Origin: an uncultured Acidobacteriota bacterium
GTDB lineage: Bacteria; Acidobacteriota; Blastocatellia; Pyrinomonadales; Pyrinomonadaceae
Length of the DNA stretch: 7,988 bases
Direction: 5' to 3'
Assembly (NCBI GenBank): GCA_946480545.1
Contig: CAMLKY010000070.1
Coordinates: forward strand, 1-7,988
The translations under genes were made by a program, and so were the position numbers. The notes under the pieces are model-generated. The model made no database searches. It saw nothing but the letters and a program-made list of their open reading frames with translations, and had not been told where the DNA came from. Of the stretch, positions 1 through 5,424 are shown piece by piece (position 1 is the stretch's first letter; every line of letters begins with the position of its first letter).

Positions 1-1
1 C

Positions 2-241
2 CTTCTCAAACAACTGACCGACATCCGCATCGCGTTCTTCGACGAACCGACAACCAACATGGACGCCGAGCGTCGCGAGAACCTTGCGATGCAGCTCAGT
101 AATATCACGAACTTCGACCAGCTCTTCGTCATCTCGCACGACGACACATTCGAGGGTTATGTGGATAATGTTGTGACGGTCGAGAGAGCAGATCAACAGG
201 CAGAGGAAGCAGCCGAGGCACAGGCGTCGTTGATCGGTTAA
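2..241 (+). CDS. Rad50/SbcC-type ABC ATPase, C-terminal fragment (5' end outside window)
   Basis: Reading frame 2 is open from the window edge to the TAA at 239-241 and gives the last 79 residues of a larger protein. Visible motifs are a Walker B strand IAFFDE (residues 10-15 of the fragment, with the probable catalytic Glu at 15), directly followed by a D-loop region (PTTNMDAERR) and a switch histidine in VISHDD (His46). This order and spacing is that of the C-terminal ATPase lobe of Rad50/SbcC/SMC-like proteins, which pair with an SbcD/Mre11 nuclease to process DNA ends. The tail after VVTVE is acidic and Ala/Glu-rich. The Walker A motif, coiled coil and zinc hook would lie upstream and cannot be seen, so Rad50/SbcC rather than RecF/RecN or another ABC ATPase is inferred from the FDEPT..MD and SHDD wording. 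Confidence 0.8.
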   Translation, partial: LLKQLTDIRIAFFDEPTTNMDAERRENLAMQLSNITNFDQLFVISHDDTFEGYVDNVVTVERADQQAEEAAEAQASLIG

Positions 242-299
242 GCGGCGTTGACCGGTATCTGTTTTGAAGTGCTTGCGGATCGGTTAGAGATAAGGACGA

Positions 300-587
300 A
301 TGGGCCTCAAGGTTTACAATCGGGCGTTCAAGGCCGGAGTTGGTCTAAATGTTACGGTTTTCGTGATTCTGAATGCGATCAGTTTTGTCGTTGAAAAGCG
401 GAAGTACGATAGCAGCCCGATCAAGATTAGCCATTCACGCATAGATTGGGGTTTTCCTTTTGCTTGGACATGGGACACAGGCATAGGACTCGGCTTCATG
501 CTTAACGTCGCGGTTATTGCCATCAGCAGCTTCGTGGTCGGATTTCTGTTTAGGTACTTCCTAGGAAGGGAAAACCAAGCTGAGTAG
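300..587 (+). CDS. Small two-helix membrane protein of unknown function
   Basis: A 95-residue protein starting at ATG 300, with AAGGA at 292-296 only 3 nt before the start. I do not recognise a named family. Two hydrophobic stretches look like transmembrane helices: about residues 12-31 (AGVGLNVTVFVILNAISFVV) and about 64-87 (GFMLNVAVIAISSFVVGFLF). Between them is a polar loop of about 30 residues containing an aromatic patch (WGFPFAWTWD). Lys/Arg residues flank both helices (RAFK before the first, EKRK after it, FRYFLGR after the second). It sits 58 nt after the Rad50/SbcC-like gene on the same strand and is followed at once by a large inverted repeat that could end its transcript. A long minus-strand frame over the same bases has none of these protein-like properties and is taken as a shadow. 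The gene is probably real, its role unknown. Confidence 0.6.
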   Translation: MGLKVYNRAFKAGVGLNVTVFVILNAISFVVEKRKYDSSPIKISHSRIDWGFPFAWTWDTGIGLGFMLNVAVIAISSFVVGFLFRYFLGRENQAE

Positions 588-594
588 ATTCTTA

Positions 595-680
595 TTTCGT
601 GTCTGTTCGTGTGATTTCGTGGTTCCAGCTTCCTAAGAATGAACCACGAAATCACACGAATTAACACGAAAAGACACGAA
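595..680. repeat. Inverted repeat with 10-bp-word arms (CACGAAA family)
   Basis: Positions 606-625 are the exact reverse complement of 641-660 (20 bp, no mismatch) around a 15-nt loop at 626-640. Both arms are built from a roughly 10-bp word with a CACGAA core. The right arm (641-680) has four copies of CACGAA, at 645, 655, 665 and 675. The left arm (595-625) has three complementary copies, so one unit is unpaired. As RNA this would form a long hairpin downstream of the small membrane protein gene, without a clear T-run. The last base of the right arm is the A of the RNase HI start codon. Confidence 0.85.
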
Positions 681-1138
681 TGAAACAAGTCACCATAGTC
701 TGCGACGGATCGAGCCTTGGCAATGGCCGGGGGCAGACTCGTGCGGCCGCTGTGGCGGTGCTTGGATTCAAGGGCTTTTGGCGTGGAGTGGGCCAGTTTC
801 TTGGGAATGCGACCAACCAGCAAGCCGAGATCGCGGCCGCGACACTTGGCTTATCGAACCTGAAGGAGCCATGCCGGGTAAAGTTATTGAGCGATTCGCG
901 CTATGTAGTTGAGACCATGGTTGGTAACTTTCGAAAGAAAACCAATCACGAATGGTGGGCGCAACTGGATAAAGTGGCATCAAAGCACGAGATCGATTGG
1001 CAGTGGATAAAAGGCCATGCCGGCCATGAGATCCAGGAGATCGCCGATAAAGCCGCCCGGAAGATCGCTGCAAAAGGCGAAGTAGACGCTGAAATGCTCG
1101 ACGAATTGGTGGCAGCGATCGGGGTGCAAGAGATATAA
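680..1138 (+). CDS. rnhA: Ribonuclease HI
   Basis: A 152-residue protein, close to the usual length of bacterial RNase HI (about 155). It cleaves the RNA strand of RNA-DNA hybrids (R-loops, replication primers) using two metal ions in the cytoplasm. All expected active-site residues are present in order: Asp9 (VCDGSS), Glu50 (NQQAEIAA), Asp72 (LLSDSRYVV), His113 (IKGHAGH) and Asp123 (EIADKAA). The segment KKTNHEWWAQLDKVASKHEIDWQWIKGH matches the helix-handle and last-strand region. In place of the more usual N-E-x-A-D it has Q-E-I-A-D, a mild change. The ATG at 680 directly follows the last CACGAA unit of the upstream repeat. I see no convincing Shine-Dalgarno (only AAGA at 671-674), so translation may be SD-independent. 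The gene ends at TAA 1136-1138, just before a second word repeat. Confidence 0.93.
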   Translation: MKQVTIVCDGSSLGNGRGQTRAAAVAVLGFKGFWRGVGQFLGNATNQQAEIAAATLGLSNLKEPCRVKLLSDSRYVVETMVGNFRKKTNHEWWAQLDKVASKHEIDWQWIKGHAGHEIQEIADKAARKIAAKGEVDAEMLDELVAAIGVQEI

Positions 1139-1153
1139 CCGCGGACGGGCTTA

Positions 1154-1237
1154 ACCGCAGAGACGCCGGGGAAATAGTCAGGCGGCCGAAAAGTGGGTTT
1201 ACAGGGTTTTCGCTCTGCGTCTCTGCGTCTCTGCGGT
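1154..1237. repeat. Inverted repeat with 8-bp-word arm (CTCTGCGT family)
   Basis: ACCGCAGAGACGC at 1154-1166 is the exact reverse complement of 1225-1237 (13 bp). The right arm is a tandem of an 8-bp word: CTCTGCGT at 1213-1220, CTCTGCGT at 1221-1228 and CTCTGCGG at 1229-1236. The left arm holds only about one and a half units, so the arms are unequal. The spacer between the paired cores is 58 nt. The right arm overlaps the 5' end of the following gene, whose only conventional start codon (GTG 1236-1238) lies at its last bases. Confidence 0.8.
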
Positions 1238-3155
1238 GATACTGCTCCTACTAACGGCGGGCGTCCAAGCCCAGCGTGCCGGCGGCCAGGGATGGGTATG
1301 GCAGAATCCGCTTCCGCAGGGAAATCCGCTCACCTCGATCCATTTCGCGAAGGACAAGCTATCGGGATTTGCGGTCGGTACGGACAACACCGTACTTCGG
1401 ACACAGGATGGCGGATTTACATGGCAGCGACAGGCGATGCCGCTCGACCTCACGCTTTCCTCGGTATTCGTAAAGGACAAAAAGAACGCGGTGATCGTCG
1501 GTGCACGCGGCGGCATCTTCACGACAGACGACGCAGGGAACCAATGGCGTACTGTCAGGACCGACTCGAAAGATCACCTCTATGCGATCACTTTCGTCGA
1601 GAATACGGGATGGGCGACCGGGACCTACGGCCGCATTTTAAAGACCCTCGACGGCGGACTCACCTGGACCACCCAATCAGCCGGCACGGATGATCATCTC
1701 GCTCGGGTATCGGCGCTGGATTCGCAGACGGTCGTCGCCGCGGGCGTGAACGGAACAGTTCTCACTACGGTCGACGGCGGCTCGACCTGGAAACTCGCGA
1801 ATCCGTGCGGAACATCTCGCATCACCGGCGTTGCGTTTCTGGCGCCGAAGTCGATCTTCGCCGTCGGTTATGGCGGTTGTGCCGTCCGATCGGATGATGC
1901 GGGCGAAACCTGGACGCGCGTGAATACTTATAGCCGGGCAGATTTCTTGTGCGTGTCATTTTCCGATTCGAGGAACGGCTCGATGGCTGATGCGAACGGA
2001 ATGGTGTGGCTGACGGCGGACGGCGGCACGACGTGGCTTCCGTTCAGCGTACGAACGAACCCGCGACTTGCGTCGATCTACCTGGCCGACAATTTCACCG
2101 GCTGGGCGGTCGGCGAGAATGGGTTGATCGTTCGCTCCGATGATGGCGGATATAGCTGGCAGCGCCTATCCGAAGGCGGACGCGAAGACGTCTCCGATCT
2201 CGCATTCTTCGACGAAGAAGTTGGCGTCGCCGCCGGTTCGAACGGCAGGATCTGGATCACGAACGACGGCGGGCGGCTATGGATCCCGGTTTTCACGGAT
2301 ACTACTGCGAACCTGAATGCCATGCATTTCTTCGGCGATCAGAAAGGCTGGGTCGTCGGCGATCGCGGGACCGTGCTCCGCACGATCAACGGCGGTGCGA
2401 GTTGGGGTAAGGGAATCCCGAATGTGACCGAGGACCTGCTTGGCGTTTACTTCATCTCCGAAAAGATCGGCTACGCGGTCGGTGCGAACGGCATGATCAT
2501 TCGAACTGTGACCGCTGGAGCGTACTGGGAGGTCATCGATTCGAGCACGCGTTCATGGCTCGAGGACATCAAGTTCGTTACGGAGAAACAGGGAGTCATT
2601 GCCGGAGACAAGGGAACGATCCTCGTAACTATGGATGGAGGATTGACGTGGTCGCGGGTGAAAACGAACGCCCGGGAGAATTTCTACGCGCTCGGATTTT
2701 ACGACGAGAAGATTGGCTATGCGGTCGGTGCTAATGGGATCATCCTGCGAACGACGGACGGCGGGCTTTCATGGGAAGATAACGAATCGCCGCTGCGTGT
2801 GAATCTCTACTCGGTCATTGCCCTGGGTCGCGACCAGGCGATGGCCGTCGGGGAACTCGGTACGGTGCTCGTGACGTCGGACGCCGGGAAGACGTGGGAA
2901 GTGCAGCCAAATATCACCGGGAAGGTACTTCAAACGATCGCGTTCCAGGGCGGTACGAACATGTGGGTCGGCGGCCGCGGAGGCACGATCCTGAAACGCG
3001 TCGCTCCTTTATCGCCCAATCGAATCGGCGGACCCAAGATCGCACCAGTCCTGCGACCCGCCATCAAAACCAGACCACAGCGTCGCACGCCTCTGATCAC
3101 GGTAACCGACGACGGGGATATACCCCGTGCCACGCCGCCGAAGAAGGATCAGTGA
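1236..3155 (+). CDS. Exported Ycf48/BNR-like protein with 14 propeller blades
   Basis: A 639-residue protein if started at GTG 1236. From about residue 32 to 587 it consists of 14 tandem repeats of about 40 residues with the pattern [AV]-G-x-x-G-x-[IV]-x-x-T-x-D-G-G-x-[ST]-W. Thirteen carry a recognisable Asp-box-like turn ending in W; the fourteenth (…NMWVGGRGGTILKRV) has lost it. Ycf48/HCF136-like propellers have seven blades, so 14 suggests two tandem seven-bladed propellers. The last 52 residues are basic and proline-rich. The N-terminus is hydrophobic and ends in VQAQ, like a signal peptide with cleavage after Ala12, but it has no positive residue after the GTG start. The frame stays open upstream to a stop at 1152-1154, and 1197-1235 reads VYRVFALRLCVSA, which would complete a normal signal peptide without an ATG/GTG/TTG. 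No photosynthesis gene is visible, so a photosystem assembly role is not implied. Ligand unknown. Confidence 0.87.
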   Translation: MILLLLTAGVQAQRAGGQGWVWQNPLPQGNPLTSIHFAKDKLSGFAVGTDNTVLRTQDGGFTWQRQAMPLDLTLSSVFVKDKKNAVIVGARGGIFTTDDAGNQWRTVRTDSKDHLYAITFVENTGWATGTYGRILKTLDGGLTWTTQSAGTDDHLARVSALDSQTVVAAGVNGTVLTTVDGGSTWKLANPCGTSRITGVAFLAPKSIFAVGYGGCAVRSDDAGETWTRVNTYSRADFLCVSFSDSRNGSMADANGMVWLTADGGTTWLPFSVRTNPRLASIYLADNFTGWAVGENGLIVRSDDGGYSWQRLSEGGREDVSDLAFFDEEVGVAAGSNGRIWITNDGGRLWIPVFTDTTANLNAMHFFGDQKGWVVGDRGTVLRTINGGASWGKGIPNVTEDLLGVYFISEKIGYAVGANGMIIRTVTAGAYWEVIDSSTRSWLEDIKFVTEKQGVIAGDKGTILVTMDGGLTWSRVKTNARENFYALGFYDEKIGYAVGANGIILRTTDGGLSWEDNESPLRVNLYSVIALGRDQAMAVGELGTVLVTSDAGKTWEVQPNITGKVLQTIAFQGGTNMWVGGRGGTILKRVAPLSPNRIGGPKIAPVLRPAIKTRPQRRTPLITVTDDGDIPRATPPKKDQ

Positions 3156-3193
3156 GTTTGGGGTGATCGAGCGTCGATTTACCGGGATGGAAG

Positions 3194-3375
3194 TGGCCGC
3201 GTTAGCGGCCATCTGATTTTAGCCGTGGCCTTTAGGCCACGGAATGCTAATAAGACGATCCCGCCGCGTTCGCGGCGGCCGAACACTTCATGCGGTCGCT
3301 ACGCGACGCGATCATTGACCAAGGTCTCCGTGGCCTGAAGGCCACGGCTAAATTCAAATGGCCGCTAACGCGGCA
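3194..3375. repeat. Nested palindrome cluster between convergent genes
   Basis: This cluster fills almost the whole gap (3156-3379) between the propeller gene and prmA. It contains perfect hairpins TGGCCGC/GTTA/GCGGCCA (3194-3211), CCGTGGCC/TTTA/GGCCACGG (3223-3242), CCGCCGCG/TT/CGCGGCGG (3261-3278), CCGTGGCC/TGAA/GGCCACGG (3328-3347) and GCCGC/TAAC/GCGGC (3361-3374). There is also a shorter GTCGC/TAC/GCGAC hairpin (3295-3307). The outer hairpins are inverted copies of each other: 3196-3212 pairs with 3358-3374, and 3217-3243 pairs with 3327-3353 with few mismatches. The structure is therefore symmetrical, hairpins within a palindrome. No T-runs follow, so intrinsic termination is not obvious, but the strong stems may block read-through from both sides. 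Confidence 0.85.
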
Positions 3376-3379
3376 GTCA

Positions 3380-4267
3380 TTAAGTCACGCTGCAGACGCA
3401 ACTGATCCACTCACCGGACTGAGATATTTCAAAATCGCTCACGCCTGAAGCCGACAGCGCGTCTTTTAATTCATCTGTCTGCTCGACCAACACGCCCGAA
3501 AGCACTAACGTCTTTCTCGTCTTCGAGACCAGCAGTGAAAGCAGGGGAAGGATCACGTCGAGGGTAAGGTTCGCGCACACGAAGTCGAATTCAGCCATGT
3601 CATCTGTTATCGAAGCGACCCCGACCTCGATCATTGCGCCGACGCCGTTCAGCCGTGCGTTGTCAGCGGCGATCGCCACCGAATCGACATCGGTGTCGAC
3701 AGCCAGACACTTGAAACTTGAAATTTGAGATCTGAGATTGAGCTTAGCCGCGGCTATCGCGAGAATTCCGGTTCCGGTACCGACATCGAGGAAGCTGTCG
3801 CCCGTGTTGTAATACTTTTCGATCGCCCGCAGGCATAGTTGCGTCGTCGGATGCGTACCCGTGCCGAAAGCCATGTTCGGCTCGATGCGTATCACGATCT
3901 TTTCGTCTTCGAGCACTTCGCTCCACGGCGGGGCAATGACGAATCTACCCACATCGCTCGGCTTCCAGTGCTTTTTCCACTCCGCCAACCAGTCGGCATT
4001 CTCGACCTGCTGTCGTTCGGTGTTTACGATCGCTTCATCCGAGTGACCGTAGATGCGCAAGGCGTAAAGCAACTCGTCCTGAACGTGTTCCTCATCCGGC
4101 ATCTCATCGAAGTAGCCGACCACGGTCACGCTATCGGTGTTCTTTTTCTGGAGGTGATTGATCTCGGTACCAAGAGCGTCGAGCGAATTGAACGCGTGCT
4201 CGACCGCTTCGGATGCTTCCGGCGCGGCGGTTATCGAGACTGAGTACCATGATCTCGCGTCGTTCAT
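3380..4267 (-). CDS. prmA: Ribosomal protein L11 methyltransferase
   Basis: A 295-residue class I SAM-dependent methyltransferase that trimethylates ribosomal protein L11, close to E. coli PrmA in length. The N-terminal domain (about 1-90) leads to the family signature DWLAEWKKHWKP (92-103), then IRIEPNMAFGTGTHPTTQLCL (126-146). Next come the SAM-binding FLDVGTGTGILAIAAAKL (159-176), the acidic strand-2 end AVDTD (189-193), DNARLNG and CANLTLDVI. The frame can extend to 4312, but the ATG at 4267 fits the usual N-terminus, overlaps the era stop as ATGA (4267-4264) and has AGGTG 7 nt upstream. Between the first and second core strands the sequence is about six residues longer than usual. The extra part, LRSQISSFK, is encoded by a 7-bp-word repeat. 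The gene ends at TAA 3382-3380, beside the palindrome cluster. Confidence 0.95.
   Translation of the reverse strand: MNDARSWYSVSITAAPEASEAVEHAFNSLDALGTEINHLQKKNTDSVTVVGYFDEMPDEEHVQDELLYALRIYGHSDEAIVNTERQQVENADWLAEWKKHWKPSDVGRFVIAPPWSEVLEDEKIVIRIEPNMAFGTGTHPTTQLCLRAIEKYYNTGDSFLDVGTGTGILAIAAAKLNLRSQISSFKCLAVDTDVDSVAIAADNARLNGVGAMIEVGVASITDDMAEFDFVCANLTLDVILPLLSLLVSKTRKTLVLSGVLVEQTDELKDALSASGVSDFEISQSGEWISCVCSVT
3710..3742. repeat. 7-bp-word tandem repeat inside prmA
   Basis: On the plus strand the units are CTTGAAA (3710-3716), CTTGAAA (3717-3723), TTTGAGA (3724-3730), TCTGAGA (3731-3737) and a partial TTGAG (3738-3742), giving 4.7 copies of a 7-bp word. The AT-rich composition contrasts with the GC-rich gene around it. 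The array is 33 bp, an exact multiple of three, and is read in frame as residues 176-186 of PrmA. Confidence 0.7.
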
Positions 4268-5229
4268 TCCCGAACACCTATTTCGTCGAGATCGCGCTCG
4301 CGGTTTCGCCAATCCTCGACGACCTTTACGAAGAGCTGAAGATAGACATGCGTGCCGAGAAGCTTCTCGATATCCGCACGCGCCTCGGTTCCGATCTTCT
4401 TCAGCTTCGCACCGCCTTTGCCGATGATGATCCCTTTCTGTGAGCTTCGCTCGACATAGATCGCACAGTAGATCTTCGGTTGTTCCGGATCGCTATCGTC
4501 CCACCGCTCGGTGACGACCGCGGTGACGTAAGGGATCTCTTCGCCGGTCGAGGCAAGGATCTTCTCGCGAACGATCTCTGCGGCGATCACCCGCATCGAC
4601 TGGTCCGTGAGTTCATCCTCGTCGAAGATCTTTTCACCCGGCGGAAGATGCTTGAGGATCTGAGCGAGAAAGTTCTCGATGGCCTCACCCTTGAGAGCGG
4701 ATATCGGAACGATCTCGTCGAACGCGTGCTCCTTCGAGTACCAATCGATCAGCGGCAGCAAAATGCCCTTGTCCTTGATCTTGTCGATCTTGTTCAGGAC
4801 AAGTATCGAAGGCTTGCCGGATTCTTTGACGAGGTCGAGAACGAACCGGTCGCCGTTGCCCGTCGACACGCTCGCGTCCCGGAGTAGAACGACGAGGTCG
4901 ACAGAAAGTATCGCATCGTGCACCGCTGCCATCATGCGACGATTGAGCAGGAACCCGGGCTTATGAACTCCGGGCGTGTCGACAAAAACGATCTGACCCT
5001 GAGGCTTGGTAACGATTCCCTGGATCTTGTGACGCGTTGTTTGGGGCTTGTTGGAAACGGCGGCGATCTTTTCGCCGACCAGGTAGTTGAGCAACGTCGA
5101 TTTCCCCGCATTCGGCCGACCCACAAGCGCAACGTATCCGCTGCGATAGGTCTCATTTGCGTTGTTTGGGTTTTTGTTTGGAGTCCCTTTGTTGGAAGTC
5201 CCGCCGTCAGGCGGCCCGTGCTGAGTCAT
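4264..5229 (-). CDS. era: GTPase Era, 16S rRNA-binding, with repeat-encoded N-terminal extension
   Basis: Era is a ribosome-assembly GTPase that binds the 3' end of 16S rRNA in the maturing 30S subunit. From ATG 5229 the protein has 321 residues, against about 300 typically. G motifs are all present: G1 GRPNAGKS (37-44), switch I with KPQTTRHKI (61-69), G3 DTPG (84-87), G4 NKID (146-149) and G5 SALKGE (177-182). The C-terminal KH domain has QKGIIIGKGGAKLKKIG (264-280) and ends in VYLQLFVKVVEDWR (295-308). The G1 motif lies about 20 residues later than usual. Residues 5-18 (GPPDGGTSNKGTPN) are encoded by a GTTTGGAGTCCC-type repeat. ATG 5229 is the last possible start before the G domain; the frame also stays open to a GTG at 5349 through more repeat. 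Only a weak TAGAG precedes ATG 5229. The stop overlaps the prmA start. Confidence 0.95.
   Translation of the reverse strand: MTQHGPPDGGTSNKGTPNKNPNNANETYRSGYVALVGRPNAGKSTLLNYLVGEKIAAVSNKPQTTRHKIQGIVTKPQGQIVFVDTPGVHKPGFLLNRRMMAAVHDAILSVDLVVLLRDASVSTGNGDRFVLDLVKESGKPSILVLNKIDKIKDKGILLPLIDWYSKEHAFDEIVPISALKGEAIENFLAQILKHLPPGEKIFDEDELTDQSMRVIAAEIVREKILASTGEEIPYVTAVVTERWDDSDPEQPKIYCAIYVERSSQKGIIIGKGGAKLKKIGTEARADIEKLLGTHVYLQLFVKVVEDWRNRERDLDEIGVRE
4275..4279 (-). promoter_or_regulatory. Shine-Dalgarno of prmA inside the era 3' end
   Basis: Read on the minus strand this is AGGTG, 7 nt before the ATG at 4267. It lies within the last codons of era. Together with the ATGA overlap it supports the internal ATG 4267 as the prmA start, rather than the longer frame beginning at 4312, and it points to translational coupling of Era and PrmA. 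Confidence 0.6.
5176..5214. repeat. GTTTGGAGTCCC word repeat with hairpin, inside the era coding region
   Basis: On the plus strand this is GTTTGGAGTCCC (5176-5187), a diverged copy GTTGGAAGTCCC (5191-5202) and an overlapping hairpin CCGCC/GTCA/GGCGG (5201-5214). It is the same word-plus-hairpin arrangement as the larger block at 5260-5336, in the same orientation. It lies wholly downstream of the last possible era start codon, so it must be translated. The minus strand reads PPDGGTSNKGTPN. Confidence 0.8.
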
Positions 5230-5259
5230 CGTGTCTCTAGAATAACCTAAAGACGCAGC

Positions 5260-5399
5260 GTTTGGAGTCCCGTTTGGAGTCTCCGTTTGGAGTCCCTGTT
5301 TGGAACCCCCGTTTGGAGTCCCGCCTTTAGGCGGCCAGCGCAGGCCCACTCGAGTTTCGGGGCAACGAATGCAGGCCGCCTAAAGGCGGGACTCCAAAC
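5260..5399. repeat. GTTTGGAGTCCC tandem array and 26-bp inverted repeat upstream of era
   Basis: Five tandem copies of GTTTGGAGTCCC or close variants start at 5260, 5272, 5285, 5298 and 5311 (period 12-13 bp). The last runs into the hairpin CCGCC/TTTA/GGCGG (5321-5334). Positions 5311-5336 are the exact reverse complement of 5374-5399 (26 bp) around a 37-nt spacer. Degenerate copies of the word (GAGTCCACCAAACG and similar) continue to about 5420. The array fills the gap between the 596-residue protein gene and era. On the minus strand, in the era frame, it reads as Gly/Thr/Pro/Asn-rich peptide without stops, so it could be translated if era starts at GTG 5349. Confidence 0.85.
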
Positions 5400-5424
5400 G
5401 AGTCCACCAAACGGCTCCGAACGT

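Noticed and set aside
314..823. 169-codon minus-strand frame across the small membrane protein, the repeat and the rnhA start
   Set aside because: It runs antisense through a perfect inverted repeat and a well-supported RNase HI start, and its translation is Arg/Ser/Pro-rich without domain features.
1193..1693. 166-codon plus-strand frame from GTG 1193
   Set aside because: Out of frame with the propeller gene and rich in Arg/Gly/His as expected for a shadow. The blade repeats in the other frame are decisive.
4230..4312. Longer prmA start at 4312 (adds 15 residues, MAKPRARSRRNRCSG)
   Set aside because: The added residues are an Arg-rich reading of the end of era, while ATG 4267 has a good SD, ATGA overlap and the expected family length.
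5176..5336. Possible CRISPR array
   Set aside because: Units are only 12-13 bp, follow one another with no unique spacers, and form hairpins with their flanks. No cas gene is present.
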